Positions 23,078-32,832 of a stretch of 49,513 nucleotides of DNA are shown in pieces. Under the pieces are notes generated by a model that worked only from the letters and a program-made list of their open reading frames with translations, had not been told where the DNA came from and ran no database searches. Each line of letters opens with the position of its first letter. Position 1 is the stretch's first letter. The stretch comes from Thermodesulfovibrionia bacterium (GTDB taxonomy: Bacteria; Nitrospirota; Thermodesulfovibrionia; JACRGW01). The translations under genes were made by a program, and so were the position numbers. The stretch lies in assembly GCA_919902995.1 (NCBI GenBank), contig CAKKSD010000039.1:1-49513 (forward strand), written 5' to 3'.

Positions 23078-25381
23078 TTACCCGCACTTCGTGAATCCGC
23101 AGTTGTGGCAGACGGCGCAGCCGCTTTCATGTTCTACGGCACCTCCGCATTCGGGACAGGCACCGATCAGCATAATCTCTGCAACGCTTTTATATGCGCT
23201 TCCGTTACCTCTTTCTCCTGTATTGTATTTCTCGATCGCCTTTGCGATAGCATCTGAGCATGATCGTATTGTACCGCCGTCACACCACGCAGGCTGGTGG
23301 CAGGATATGCCTTTAAGTTGTTTTACGATCTCTTCAGGCTCTATATTCGAACGGAATGCAAGGGACACAAGCCTCCCTATTGCCTCTGACTGACTGGCAG
23401 CGCATCCGCCTGCCTTTCCCATATGGTTGAAGACCTCAAAGGGCTGACCGTTCTCATCCTCATTTATCGTCACATAGAGGTTCCCGCATCCTGTCTTCAT
23501 GAACCTCGTAGCACCACTTGTGAGCTCAGGCCTCTTTTTGGGTATTATCTTGTGTGTCTGACTGCTGACTGTTGATTGCTGACTGGTACTTTTCGTTTTT
23601 CCTGTAGAGAGTACCTGCTCTTCCCTGCTGCCGTCCCTGTAGATTGTTACCCCCTTACATCCCCATTTGTATGCAAGTACATATACCTTCTCTACATCCT
23701 TTGGTGTTGCGTTATGGGGGAAGTTTACGGTCTTGCTTACAGCGTTATCCGTATATTTCTGGAATGCAGCCTGATGCCTTACATGCCATTCAGGTGTTAT
23801 ATCATGGGCAGTGACAAAGACCCTCTGTATTTCAGAGGGGACTTCTTGAATGCCATGTATAGACCCTTTTATTGCGATTGACTCCATTAAAGTCTCGCTA
23901 TAGAAACCGAGTTTCTTTGATGTATTTGCAAAATGGTCGTTCACCTCTATTAGTTTTGTATTATCGAGGACATTTCTCACAAAGGATAATGCAAAGAGTG
24001 GCTCTATGCCACCACTACAGTTTGCGATGATCGAGAGTGTCCCAGTAGGGGCGATGGTTGTTATTGTGGCGTTTCTGAGCTTAGGCCCGCCTTCATAGAT
24101 AGAACCCTTGAAATTCGGGAACTCACCTCTCTCCTCAGCAAGTTGAAAAGAGGCATTTCTCCCTTCTTTTGTAATAAAGGACATTACCTCTTCTGCAAGG
24201 ACTACAGCCTCCTCTGAATTGTAAGGGATACCAAGCTGGATAAGCATATCTGCCCATCCCATTACACCGAGACCTATCTTCCTGTTACCCCTCGTCATCT
24301 CGGCAAACTTCTCTATAGGATATTTATTTATATCTATCACATTATCGAGAAAATGTACTGCACTCGATACTATATTTCTCAATTTCTCCCAGTCTACATG
24401 GGCACCTCCGTTCAGCTTGGCGGTCATCTTAGATAGGTTTATAGAGCCGAGGTTACAGGACTCGTAGGGGAGGAGTGGTTGCTCCCCGCAGGGATTGGTA
24501 GATTCGATCTCACCAAGATGTGGAGTAGGATTATTCCTGTTTATCCTGTCGAGGAATATTATTCCTGGTTCGCCGTTCTTCCATGCATGATTAACAATTT
24601 TATCAAAGACCTCCCTTGCCTTGAGCCTTCCTGTCGTAACACCTGTATGTGGATTTATAAGGTCATACTCCCCGTCTTCCTCGAGGGCATGCATGAATTC
24701 CGCTGTAAGGGCGACTGATATATTAAAGTTATTAAGCCTGTTATTTTCTTCCTTGCATGTGATGAATTCGAGTATATCGGGGTGGTCAACCTTGAGGATT
24801 CCCATATTCGCGCCCCTCCTTGTACCGCCCTGCTTTATAGCCTCTGTAGCAGAATCAAAGACAGTCATGAAAGAGATAGGACCGCTCGAGACACCCTTTG
24901 TTGTACCAACGATATCACCTTTAGGCCTTAGCTTCGAGAAAGAGAAACCTGTACCACCACCTGATTTATGTATGAGGGCTGTATTCTTCAATGCCTCGAA
25001 TATTGAGTCCATGGAGTCTTCCACAGGGAGGACAAAACAGGCAGAGAGCTGCCCCAGTTCCCTTCCTGCATTCATAAGGGTAGGGCTATTAGGAAGGAAA
25101 TCAAAGGAGGTTATCATTCTATAGAACTCTTCCTCTGTCCTTTCCATCTCTCCTGTTGTTTTACCATAAAGGGAGTCTGCCGAAGCTATTGCTGAGGCAA
25201 CCCTCCTGAACATATCCTCAGCTCTCTCTATAACCTTTCCTTCCTTATCCTTCATCAGATATCTCTTCTCAAGAACTTTAATAGAATTTGAAGAGAGGGT
25301 TAACTCAGCCGACTCACTCCTTCCCTGATGTTTTTTAAGGGTATGAGTCCTTACTTCTGATATGATTTCCTTTATCTCCAT
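23078..25381 (-). CDS. nrdJ: Adenosylcobalamin-dependent ribonucleotide reductase
   Basis: Class II enzyme reducing ribonucleotides to deoxyribonucleotides with a B12 radical, independent of oxygen. The 767-residue product shows the ten-stranded barrel signatures SGGGTGFSFSKLRP, NPCGEQPLLPYESCNLGSIN (active-site Cys) and ATITTIAPTGTLSIIANCSGG. A C-terminal Cys-rich tail, CPECGG...CAVCHNCGFTKCG, serves as a zinc site and redox shuttle. No N-terminal ATP cone is evident. A Ser/Thr/Gln-rich linker near residues 599-608 is encoded by heptanucleotide repeats (23559-23586). GGAGGAATTC precedes the ATG, and the promoter and terminator are both identifiable, so it is monocistronic. Confidence 0.96.
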   Translation of the reverse strand: MEIKEIISEVRTHTLKKHQGRSESAELTLSSNSIKVLEKRYLMKDKEGKVIERAEDMFRRVASAIASADSLYGKTTGEMERTEEEFYRMITSFDFLPNSPTLMNAGRELGQLSACFVLPVEDSMDSIFEALKNTALIHKSGGGTGFSFSKLRPKGDIVGTTKGVSSGPISFMTVFDSATEAIKQGGTRRGANMGILKVDHPDILEFITCKEENNRLNNFNISVALTAEFMHALEEDGEYDLINPHTGVTTGRLKAREVFDKIVNHAWKNGEPGIIFLDRINRNNPTPHLGEIESTNPCGEQPLLPYESCNLGSINLSKMTAKLNGGAHVDWEKLRNIVSSAVHFLDNVIDINKYPIEKFAEMTRGNRKIGLGVMGWADMLIQLGIPYNSEEAVVLAEEVMSFITKEGRNASFQLAEERGEFPNFKGSIYEGGPKLRNATITTIAPTGTLSIIANCSGGIEPLFALSFVRNVLDNTKLIEVNDHFANTSKKLGFYSETLMESIAIKGSIHGIQEVPSEIQRVFVTAHDITPEWHVRHQAAFQKYTDNAVSKTVNFPHNATPKDVEKVYVLAYKWGCKGVTIYRDGSREEQVLSTGKTKSTSQQSTVSSQTHKIIPKKRPELTSGATRFMKTGCGNLYVTINEDENGQPFEVFNHMGKAGGCAASQSEAIGRLVSLAFRSNIEPEEIVKQLKGISCHQPAWCDGGTIRSCSDAIAKAIEKYNTGERGNGSAYKSVAEIMLIGACPECGGAVEHESGCAVCHNCGFTKCG
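23559..23586. repeat. Four heptanucleotide repeats (TGACTGC-like) inside nrdJ
   Basis: TGACTGC, TGACTGT, TGATTGC and TGACTGG follow each other without gaps. They encode a low-complexity linker of NrdJ on the minus strand. Confidence 0.8.
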
Positions 25382-25438
25382 GAATTCCTCCTGATATGGT
25401 TATATATTGGGGAACGAATTGAAATGACCACAATATAT

Positions 25439-25467
25439 TGTATATATCATATTTTTATTCTTGTCAA
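25439..25467 (-). promoter_or_regulatory. Sigma-70 promoter of nrdJ
   Basis: On the minus strand TTGACA (25467-25462), 17 nt, TATACA (25444-25439). The start near 25432 leaves about 50 nt of leader with GGAGGAATTC before the ATG, too short for a cobalamin riboswitch. Confidence 0.65.
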
Positions 25468-25485
25468 GTATTTTTTTAATTGGCA

Positions 25486-26676
25486 TCAAAATAACCTTAT
25501 TCCTAAGGCAATGAACAGAAGAATAAGGACAGGGATCGTCATCCTTCTGTAGATAGCCCCAAGATCTGCATGAAAATAGTCCCTTGTTAGAATAAGGCAG
25601 AGGTGTACAGGAGAGAGAAGTACTCCAACATAACCAAATCCAAAGGCGAAGACCATGAGTTGAACTGGGGGGTTATTGCCGAGGAGATGGATGATCATAG
25701 GGAAGGTTATTCCTACGAATCCAACAGTAAGCCCTGTAAGGAGACCGGCAATAAAGGGTAAGAGAGAAATGATAAGTGTTGTCGGTAATCCATATCGTCC
25801 AAAGAAATCAGGTAGTGTTGCTACTGCACCTGATTCCTTAAGAATTGCCTTAAAGACCATAACACCTATAACAAGAAGGATTATATTAAGGGATACTCCA
25901 TCCTTAAGGGTTATAACAATATCCTTTGGTTTATACCTATGGAAAATCCATAATCCTATAATCGCTATCCCTAATGCGAGTGAAAGTTCTATTTTGAATA
26001 CAAGTACCATGAGTATGACGGATGTAACAGGAATCAAGCTAATAAGGAGAGAGGTCTTGCTACCTTCCTTTTGTGTATGAATAGAAAACCCTACCCCTCT
26101 GAATCCCCAGAGTATCCCTGTGAGGATAAATCCCAGTGTTAGAGGTGCCTGCATAAGAGAAAGTTTCCATATGGGTACCCCTATTATCACTGATGAAAGC
26201 ACGATACCCGGATAGAGCGGAAGGACGTATTCCCAGGGATGCCGGAACCAGTAATTGATAAAGGCCTTTCGTTCACGGCTGATATTTAATGAAGAACTTG
26301 CCTCATCAACCATAGGGGCAGAAAATACTGCACCTCCTGCAGAAGGAAGGAGTCCGATCAGGGCAGGCATGGATGCCATGATGATCCTTGAATCCCTGAC
26401 AAGCCCACTCAGGGATGACATCATCTTCTTCAGTGTCTCTGTCTTTCTGAGTATATTTTCGAAGATAAGGATCAGGGTGAGGGCAAGGGCGAGATTTATT
26501 GTTGAAGGCTCTATTATCCCATTTAAAGAGGATTTTATTATATGTAAGGCGCTCATCTTAAAAAGTATACCGAGAATAAGGGAAGCGATGAGCATAACAA
26601 TGCCAAGGTTCCATTTGAGTCTGAGCAGGAGTATGATGAGGCCGAAGATAGCAAGGATCTTCAAAAAATCTATCAT
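25486..26676 (-). CDS. DUF401-family membrane protein (transporter-like)
   Basis: 396 residues, almost entirely hydrophobic with about ten helices, matching the DUF401 family by its central PALIGLLPSAGGAVFSAPMVDE and NYWFRHPWEYVLPLYPG segments. Related to gluconate/anion permease-type proteins; the substrate is not known. It starts 3 nt after the panC stop on the same strand, so it may be co-transcribed with panC, but no metabolic link is evident. Confidence 0.85.
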   Translation of the reverse strand: MIDFLKILAIFGLIILLLRLKWNLGIVMLIASLILGILFKMSALHIIKSSLNGIIEPSTINLALALTLILIFENILRKTETLKKMMSSLSGLVRDSRIIMASMPALIGLLPSAGGAVFSAPMVDEASSSLNISRERKAFINYWFRHPWEYVLPLYPGIVLSSVIIGVPIWKLSLMQAPLTLGFILTGILWGFRGVGFSIHTQKEGSKTSLLISLIPVTSVILMVLVFKIELSLALGIAIIGLWIFHRYKPKDIVITLKDGVSLNIILLVIGVMVFKAILKESGAVATLPDFFGRYGLPTTLIISLLPFIAGLLTGLTVGFVGITFPMIIHLLGNNPPVQLMVFAFGFGYVGVLLSPVHLCLILTRDYFHADLGAIYRRMTIPVLILLFIALGIRLF

Positions 26677-26679
26677 TGT

Positions 26680-27534
26680 CTATGACCCTTGGGGTTCGGT
26701 CAGGATATTATCAATAAGTCTTGTATCGCCAATCCTTACTGCAAGGGCTATTAGGGTCTTCCCTTCTATCACAGATATGTCTCTAAGGTTTTCAGGATCA
26801 GTGATCGCTATATAATCGATTACTACCAGAGATTCATTTTCGATCATCCGTTTCATTTCAGAATATATCTTTCGTGTATTCTTTTCACCATTCTTTACCA
26901 TTTCCGATGCCATTATGAGGGCCCTGTAGAGAACAGGTGCAACCTTACGTTCTTCGGTGGAGAGAAAAGAGTTCCTTGAACTCATTGCAAGACCGTCATG
27001 TTCTCTAACAGTGGGAAGGAGAATTATATCTATATCCATGTTAAGATCTCTTACCATCTTCTTTATAATGACAGACTGCTGGTAGTCCTTCTGGCCGAAG
27101 AATGCCTTATGGGGTTTGACGATGTTAAAGAGTTTCGTAACTACCGTTGTCACTCCTCTGAAATGGCCAGGCCTTGAGATTCCACAGAGGGTTTCTGTGA
27201 TTCCTTCAACATTCACATAGGTGAGATAACCATCAGGATACATATCCCTTGCAGAAGGTGCAAAGATTATATCTCCACCTGCAGAGTTGACTTTTTTTGT
27301 ATCTCCTTCAAGGTCTCTTGGATATTTATCATAATCCTCATTAGGTTTGAACTGTGTTGGGTTAACAAAGATGCTCACGATTACCATATCAGATAGCTTT
27401 TTTGCCTCCCTAATCAGACTCAGATGCCCCTCATGGAGGAATCCCATTGTGGGGACAAAACCTATGAGTTTACCTTCCATTCTCTTCCTCTCAGATAAGG
27501 CATGCATTGAAGCGATATTTTCAATAATCTCCAT
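26680..27534 (-). CDS. panC: Pantothenate synthetase
   Basis: Joins pantoate and beta-alanine with ATP to give pantothenate, the CoA precursor; cytosolic. The 284-residue protein has PTMGFLHEGHLSL (about 29-41, adenylate binding), VNPTQF (about 58-63), FGQKDYQQ and the SSRNSFLS motif of the family. Length is normal. A type III pantothenate kinase, the next pathway step, is encoded separately at 41014. Confidence 0.96.
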   Translation of the reverse strand: MEIIENIASMHALSERKRMEGKLIGFVPTMGFLHEGHLSLIREAKKLSDMVIVSIFVNPTQFKPNEDYDKYPRDLEGDTKKVNSAGGDIIFAPSARDMYPDGYLTYVNVEGITETLCGISRPGHFRGVTTVVTKLFNIVKPHKAFFGQKDYQQSVIIKKMVRDLNMDIDIILLPTVREHDGLAMSSRNSFLSTEERKVAPVLYRALIMASEMVKNGEKNTRKIYSEMKRMIENESLVVIDYIAITDPENLRDISVIEGKTLIALAVRIGDTRLIDNILTEPQGS

Positions 27535-27581
27535 CGAGGACTCTCTTGATTAAAGTACTACAATTTTAACATTTTTAAGGA

Positions 27582-27610
27582 TTGACAGGTGAGTACTATT
27601 AATGTATAGA
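27582..27610 (+). promoter_or_regulatory. Strong promoter of corA, near-leaderless
   Basis: TTGACA (27582-27587), 17 nt, TATAGA (27605-27610). Transcription would start near 27617, only about two nt before the corA ATG (27619), and there is no Shine-Dalgarno sequence. Confidence 0.6.
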
Positions 27611-27618
27611 TAATAAAA

Positions 27619-28584
27619 ATGCCGAGTCTCCTGATAAAATACAGGGATGGAAGGATTGAAGAGAGAACCTCACATGAGGCAATAGAGGAAGGCCTTAAGC
27701 TCCCCGATACAGTCTTCTGGCTTAATCTTGAGGCACCTGAAGTTTCGGAGATAGAGGAATTCGGGAGAGTCTTTGGCTTTCATCCCTTAACGATTGAGGA
27801 CTGCATAAAACTCAATCAGAGACCTAAACTCGAAGACTTTGAGACCTATTTATTTGTTGTCCTTCATTTCTGTGTCTTTCATCGTCCTACCGGTGAGATA
27901 GATACCAAGGAGCTCCACATCTTCCTCGGTCCTAATTACCTGATTACAGTCCAGGGGGAACCAATAGAACCATTAAAGGAGATATATGAGAGGTGCAAAA
28001 AAGACCCGGCTATCTGGGAAAGGGGATGTGACTTTATTTTTTACCTTGTTGGAGATACCATTGCTGACAGTTACTTCCCGCTTCTCGATTCTATCGGTGA
28101 AGATGTAGACAGGATTGAGGATGCGATTCTCTTATCTCCGAAAAAAGAAGACCTCGACAGGGTCTTTACCCTGAAACAGGATATGGTCTTTCTAAGAAAG
28201 ATCGTGAGCCCCATGAGGGAGGTCTTCAATAACCTGAGTAGAAAGAATTCTACCCTAATAAGCGAAAGGAACATCCTTTACTTCAGGGATATCCACGGTC
28301 TCCTCCTCATGGCCTACGAGATGATAGACTCTTACAGGGACATGGTTGGAAATGTCCTCGAGGTATACCTGTCCACAATATCTAACAGGATGAGTGAGAT
28401 AATGAAGAGGCTCACAATAATCGCAACGATCTTCATGCCCCTTTCCTTTACCACAGGTTTCTTCGGTATGAACTTTACCTCCATTCCTTTTGGGAGCCTA
28501 TGGTTGCTGATAGGTGTACTCACCCTCACGGCTGTCCTCCCTGTATCAATGCTCCTCTGGTTCTATAGGCAGAAGTGGTTTTAG
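27619..28584 (+). CDS. corA: CorA-family magnesium/divalent cation channel
   Basis: Homopentameric inner-membrane channel for Mg2+ (also Co2+ or Ni2+ in some members). The 321-residue product has a soluble alpha/beta N-terminal domain, a long helical region (about 150-250), and two C-terminal membrane helices separated by the selectivity motif GMNF (TTGFFGMNFTSIPF, about 282-295). The first helix is about residues 261-281, the second about 296-315. The ATG seems to lie at the transcript's 5' end. deoB starts immediately after the stop, so the two are likely co-transcribed. Confidence 0.95.
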   Translation: MPSLLIKYRDGRIEERTSHEAIEEGLKLPDTVFWLNLEAPEVSEIEEFGRVFGFHPLTIEDCIKLNQRPKLEDFETYLFVVLHFCVFHRPTGEIDTKELHIFLGPNYLITVQGEPIEPLKEIYERCKKDPAIWERGCDFIFYLVGDTIADSYFPLLDSIGEDVDRIEDAILLSPKKEDLDRVFTLKQDMVFLRKIVSPMREVFNNLSRKNSTLISERNILYFRDIHGLLLMAYEMIDSYRDMVGNVLEVYLSTISNRMSEIMKRLTIIATIFMPLSFTTGFFGMNFTSIPFGSLWLLIGVLTLTAVLPVSMLLWFYRQKWF

Positions 28585-29760
28585 ATGGTAAAAAAGGTAG
28601 TTCTTATAACCCTTGATGGCCTTGGGATAGGAGAACTCCCTGATGCAAAGGAGTTTGGAGATGAAGGGAGCAATACCCTGGGGAATATGGCAACTGCTGT
28701 AGGAGGACTGAAACTCCCCAACCTCGAAAGAATGGGTCTCGGTCTTCTCGGAAATTTTAAAGGGATTGATAAGACCAAAGATCCAATAGCCTCATACGGC
28801 ATCATGGCTGAGGCATCGAAGGCAAAGGATACATCCACAGGACACTGGGAGATGATGGGACTTATAATAGAAAGGCCCTTTCCGTTATATCCTGATGGTT
28901 TTCCTTCAGAGATTATAGAGGTCTTCGAGAAGGCTATAGGAAGAAAAACCCTGGGAAACAAGGCTGCCTCCGGGACAGAGATAATAAGGGAACTCGGTGA
29001 AGAACATATGAGAACCGGTAGGCCCATTGTCTATACATCAGCCGATTCGGTATTCCAGATAGCTGCCCATGAGGATGTAATCCCTGTTGAGGAACTGTAC
29101 AGTTTATGTGGGATAGCGAGAGAGATACTTAAAGAACCACATAACGTAGGAAGGGTTATAGCTAGACCCTTTACAGGTATACCTGATAATTTCAAGAGGA
29201 CTCCGAGGAGAAAGGATTATTCCCTTCCACCTCCGGGAGAGACTGTATTAGATAGATTGAAGGAAAAGAATATTCCTGTTGTAGGGATTGGAAAGATAGG
29301 GGATATATTTGTAGGAAAGGGAATATCAGAGGCGGTACATACGGAGAATAATCAGGATGGGGTAGAGAAGACTATTGAGGCGATGAGAAAAACCGATAAG
29401 GGTCTTATACTCACGAACCTAGTGGATTTTGATATGGTCTATGGTCACAGGAACGATCCTGGAGGTTTTGCGAAGGCCCTCAGTGATTTCGATAAAAACC
29501 TCCCCCGTTTTTTTCAGGATATGAAGAATGGTGGTATACTTATAATTACAGCTGATCATGGCTGTGACCCTACAACTCAGAGCACAGACCATTCAAGGGA
29601 GTATGTACCTCTTCTAATCTACGGTAAAAAGATTAAGGCAGGTATCAACCTTGGTATAAGGAATACCTTTGCTGACATAGGGGCAACAATTTCAGAGATA
29701 TTTGATGTGGGAAAAACTCGAACAGGAGAGAGCTTTCTGAAAGAGATTACGCATTTATAG
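28585..29760 (+). CDS. deoB: Phosphopentomutase
   Basis: Interconverts ribose-1-phosphate or deoxyribose-1-phosphate and the 5-phosphates in nucleoside salvage; alkaline-phosphatase-superfamily fold with two Mn2+. The 391-residue product has the N-terminal metal ligand in [24 protein letters not shown] (catalytic Thr), [15 protein letters not shown] and [19 protein letters not shown], with the expected Asp and His ligands. All key motifs are intact. The ATG follows the corA stop without a gap. Confidence 0.96.
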   Translation: MVKKVVLITLDGLGIGELPDAKEFGDEGSNTLGNMATAVGGLKLPNLERMGLGLLGNFKGIDKTKDPIASYGIMAEASKAKDTSTGHWEMMGLIIERPFPLYPDGFPSEIIEVFEKAIGRKTLGNKAASGTEIIRELGEEHMRTGRPIVYTSADSVFQIAAHEDVIPVEELYSLCGIAREILKEPHNVGRVIARPFTGIPDNFKRTPRRKDYSLPPPGETVLDRLKEKNIPVVGIGKIGDIFVGKGISEAVHTENNQDGVEKTIEAMRKTDKGLILTNLVDFDMVYGHRNDPGGFAKALSDFDKNLPRFFQDMKNGGILIITADHGCDPTTQSTDHSREYVPLLIYGKKIKAGINLGIRNTFADIGATISEIFDVGKTRTGESFLKEITHL

Positions 29761-29763
29761 TTT

Positions 29764-30090
29764 TTACTTCTCTTTATCAAGTATCACATGTTCTTTTGTG
29801 AAGATTATCGATGCCCTTCCAATAAATTTTAAAAAGTCCTCTCGCGAAATCTGCCTTTCCCTGGATTCGAGCGCCTTTTTAAGGGCATCTTCATCCTCGA
29901 ACCATAGTTCGGCGATACCGTCGTATTCGGGTTCTCCACCTCCTGGTGCAACGGTAGTGATGCTTATTACATATTTCTTTAGTCCAGGCCATTTCTTCTC
30001 AAGGGGGGCATGGATATTAAGCCAGTAATCAATAAATTCAATTTTCCCCATACCTTCTTTTCTATTGACCATAGCCACCATCTTTATCAT
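29764..30090 (-). CDS. EthD-family (ferredoxin-like fold) protein
   Basis: 108 residues with MIKMVAMVNRKEGMGKIEFI at the start and DYWLNIHAPLEKKWPGLKKY, matching the EthD family of dimeric alpha/beta-barrel proteins. A C-terminal ILDKEK follows. Members include small oxygenase- or isomerase-like proteins; the substrate here is unknown. It is convergent with deoB with a 3-nt gap and divergent from the RidA-family gene. Confidence 0.75.
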   Translation of the reverse strand: MIKMVAMVNRKEGMGKIEFIDYWLNIHAPLEKKWPGLKKYVISITTVAPGGGEPEYDGIAELWFEDEDALKKALESRERQISREDFLKFIGRASIIFTKEHVILDKEK

Positions 30091-30207
30091 CGCTTCCTCC
30101 CATTTAAAAGTTTAATAAGAATACCCAATTTTATACCCATTAATTTATGTGGTCAATAAGAAGTTTTGGGGTTTGAATTTTTGTCAATTTCTTATTTTAA
30201 AATTTTG

Positions 30208-30216
30208 TGGTATTAT
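30208..30216 (+). promoter_or_regulatory. Extended -10 promoter of the RidA-family gene
   Basis: TGG followed by TATTAT (30211-30216) in an AT-rich stretch, 23 nt before the ATG at 30239. No convincing -35 at the right distance. Confidence 0.35.
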
Positions 30217-30238
30217 ATTTTGGTAATTACTGGTCTGT

Positions 30239-30694
30239 ATGGGTCCTGAAGATAGATTAAAAGATCTCTGTATTATCCTCCCTGAGGCACCGAGTCCCCT
30301 CGGTTTCTATGTCCCTGCTGTGAGAGTAAAGGACCTTCTTTTCTTGAGTGGTATGTTACCGATGAGAGAGGGCAAGCTATTATTCAAGGGAAAGGTAGGA
30401 AGTGATCTAACAATCGAAGATGCTCAGGAGGCATCGAAGGCAACCCTTATCAATGCACTGTCGGTTATCAAGAGAGAACTGGGGAATCTCAATAAGGTTA
30501 AAAGGGTTGTTAGATTATCAGGCTATGTTGCCTCAGCACCTGGCTTTACACAGCAGCCTGTGGTACTTAACGCCGCATCAGAGATTTTATCTAAGGTTTT
30601 TGGGGATAAAGGGCTCCACAGCCGCATAGTGATAGGGGTATCAGAGCTTCCCATGAACTCTCCCATAGAGATTGAACTTATAATACAGGTTTAA
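30239..30694 (+). CDS. RidA/YjgF-family protein
   Basis: 151 residues with the family fold signs: FLSGMLPMREGKLLFKGKVG near the start, EDAQEASKATLINALSVIKRE, and KRVVRLSGYVASAPGF. RidA proteins hydrolyse reactive enamine/imine intermediates. This subgroup (longer N-terminus, YjgH-like) lacks a clear copy of the canonical catalytic Arg context near the C-terminus (ELPMNSPIEIELII where RidA has a P.gA.vEi.a pattern), so activity is not assured. It stands alone between divergent and downstream genes. Confidence 0.8.
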   Translation: MGPEDRLKDLCIILPEAPSPLGFYVPAVRVKDLLFLSGMLPMREGKLLFKGKVGSDLTIEDAQEASKATLINALSVIKRELGNLNKVKRVVRLSGYVASAPGFTQQPVVLNAASEILSKVFGDKGLHSRIVIGVSELPMNSPIEIELIIQV

Positions 30695-30727
30695 GACAGA
30701 TTTGACACTATATGAACTAAAAACAGT

Positions 30728-30755
30728 TTGATTTTTTTTTAAAAGTCATTATAAT
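30728..30755 (+). promoter_or_regulatory. Promoter of the zinc-ribbon/GspE gene pair
   Basis: TTGATT (30728-30733), 16 nt, TATAAT (30750-30755). Transcription would start near 30762, two nt from the ATG at 30764. Confidence 0.55.
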
Positions 30756-30763
30756 AAGGTCAA

Positions 30764-31129
30764 ATGCGCTGTCTCAGGTGTTCTACAGAAAATTCAGAAG
30801 GAAGAAAGTTCTGCAGGGAATGCGGTTCACTCATAGCTAATTTATGCAAGAGATGCGGGTTCCCTAATTCATTGATAGACAAATACTGTGGTGGTTGTGG
30901 TAATAGTCTTGTAGATTTAGATATCTCAGGTAGTAAAGAAGACATATCATCTCAAAGACCAACGAGAGTATCCGGGAAGTATTCTCCCGATGATATCAAT
31001 GAATTAACTGAGGAACGTACTAAAACAGAAAATAAAAAAGAGATCAAAAAGTCAGATGAGGTATCTCAGAGCCTGATAGATAGCATATTCAATTCTGATG
31101 ATAATAAAACAGATGAGAAAAAGAAATAA
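30764..31129 (+). CDS. Double zinc-ribbon protein
   Basis: 121 residues. Two zinc ribbons occupy residues 3-47 (CLRC, CRECG, CKRCG, CGGCG), followed by an acidic, Lys/Glu-rich unstructured tail. It overlaps the ATPase gene downstream by 1 nt, so it is translation-coupled to it and may act with it. No known function. Confidence 0.75.
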   Translation: MRCLRCSTENSEGRKFCRECGSLIANLCKRCGFPNSLIDKYCGGCGNSLVDLDISGSKEDISSQRPTRVSGKYSPDDINELTEERTKTENKKEIKKSDEVSQSLIDSIFNSDDNKTDEKKK

Positions 31130-32829
31130 TGATCAAAAGGGAATTAAATATAAAACTCGGTGAGATACTTGTTGAACAGGGAGTGATAAACAGAGACCAG
31201 CTTGAGAAGGCTATAAGGGAGCAAAACAGCCGTGGAATTGACCAGAAAAGAATCGGTGGTTATCTGATAGAACTTGGATATGCAACCGAGGAAGACATTA
31301 CAAGGGCAATTGGCAAGCAGTTCAATCTCCCTATAATAAGCCTTAAAGACATTAGAATAAAATCTGAAGTCCTTGATCTCATCCCTGAAAGCAAGGCAAA
31401 AAAATTCAATATTATCCCCCTTTTCAGAGTTGAAAAAGAGCTTACAGTAGCAATTTCAGACCCGGCAGATATTAATATATTAGATATTGTCAGCTCAGAG
31501 ACCGGATGTAAGGTCATACCTGTTATAGCCCCCTATTCTGAAATTTTAAATTCAATTAACAAACAGTATTCAAGGATTAAGCTCCATATCGATGAAAAAA
31601 CAAAAGAATCTGAAATTATTGCGGTAAGAGGTTCAGAAATTGATGAGCTTAAAAAGGCTAGTTCGGAATTGCCCGTTGTTAAAGTTGTAGATAACTTACT
31701 AATAGAGGCTGTTGAGAATGGGGCGAGCGATATCCATATAGCACCACGTGAAACAAATCTTAACGTAAGATTCAGGATTGACGGTCTTCTGAACGAATAC
31801 GCAAACCATCCGATTAATATGCATCCCGGTATAGTATCAAGGATAAAGATTCTTTCAGGTCTCGATATAGCAGAAAGGCAGAAACCCCAAGATGGAAGAA
31901 TTCAGCTGAAGATGGAAAAGAGAGAAATTGATATAAGAGTATCTACTTTACCCACTATTTATGGTGAGAAGGTTGTCCTCAGGCTCCTCAACAGGGAGTC
32001 AGTAAGGGTGAGGATTGAAGACCTTGGTTTTTCAGAGAAGAACCTTAGTGCATTTGAGAAACTGATCAAGGAACCTTACGGGATAATACTGGTTACAGGA
32101 CCCACAGGAAGCGGGAAGACCACAACACTCTATTCAGCGCTGAATGAGATAAATTCTATCGAAAAAAATGTTATAACCGTTGAAGATCCTGTCGAATACC
32201 AGCTACCAATCATAAATCAGGTACAGGTCAACCCTAAGAAAGACCTGACCTTTGCTAATGCACTCAGGTTTATTCTGAGGCAGGACCCTGATATAATAAT
32301 GATCGGAGAAATAAGAGACCCTGAGACCGCATCTATCGCGGCTGAGTCAGCACTTACAGGGCATCTTGTATTCAGTACACTCCATACAAATGATGCTCCC
32401 AGTTCAATAACCAGACTTATCGATATGGGCGTTGAGCCCTTTCTTCTTGCGCCTTCACTCTTGGGGGTCATTGCCCAGAGGCTTGTTAGAAAGATATGCC
32501 CTGACTGTAAGGAGGAATATTCACCATCAAAGATAGAATTAGATACAGTAGGACTATCTACCCCTATGGAGGATCTCAAGTTCTACAGGGGTATCGGATG
32601 TGAGAAATGCAGGCACACAGGATATAGAGGAAGGACTGCCATACACGAAATCCTCGTTGTTGATGAAAAGATAAGGGAATTAATAACCAACAGGGCCTCT
32701 GTGAATGTTATACGCCAGGAGGCCGCAAAAGATGGATTTAAAGATATGCGTTTTGACGGTCTTAAAAAAGTTATTTCAGGGATAACTTCGGTAGAGGAGT
32801 TAATAAGGGTTACAAGGGATATAAGATAG
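31129..32829 (+). CDS. GspE/PilB-family secretion or pilus ATPase
   Basis: Hexameric ATPase that powers type IV pilus extension or type II secretion, acting at the cytosolic membrane face. The 566-residue protein has an N-terminal MshEN domain (about 10-145; GEILVEQGVINRDQLEKAI and GYLIELGYATEEDITRAIG repeats), a domain often binding c-di-GMP. The ATPase core follows with Walker A GPTGSGKT (about 324-331), the Asp box, Walker B (IIMIGEIRDPETASIAAESA) and a His box. A Cys-x2-Cys zinc knuckle pair, CPDCKEEY...CEKCRHTGYRGR, starts about 457. No other pilus or secretion genes are adjacent; upstream is the zinc-ribbon protein and downstream a response regulator. Confidence 0.93.
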   Translation: MIKRELNIKLGEILVEQGVINRDQLEKAIREQNSRGIDQKRIGGYLIELGYATEEDITRAIGKQFNLPIISLKDIRIKSEVLDLIPESKAKKFNIIPLFRVEKELTVAISDPADINILDIVSSETGCKVIPVIAPYSEILNSINKQYSRIKLHIDEKTKESEIIAVRGSEIDELKKASSELPVVKVVDNLLIEAVENGASDIHIAPRETNLNVRFRIDGLLNEYANHPINMHPGIVSRIKILSGLDIAERQKPQDGRIQLKMEKREIDIRVSTLPTIYGEKVVLRLLNRESVRVRIEDLGFSEKNLSAFEKLIKEPYGIILVTGPTGSGKTTTLYSALNEINSIEKNVITVEDPVEYQLPIINQVQVNPKKDLTFANALRFILRQDPDIIMIGEIRDPETASIAAESALTGHLVFSTLHTNDAPSSITRLIDMGVEPFLLAPSLLGVIAQRLVRKICPDCKEEYSPSKIELDTVGLSTPMEDLKFYRGIGCEKCRHTGYRGRTAIHEILVVDEKIRELITNRASVNVIRQEAAKDGFKDMRFDGLKKVISGITSVEELIRVTRDIR

Positions 32830-32832
32830 TCT

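Noticed and set aside
25382-25485. Cobalamin riboswitch ahead of the B12-dependent nrdJ
   Set aside because: The predicted leader is only about 50 nt and has no B12-box-like sequence; a riboswitch would need far more room.
29100-29112. TACAGTTTATGTG in deoB resembling the left-edge repeat
   Set aside because: Only about 11 bases match and it lies in conserved deoB coding sequence; a chance match.
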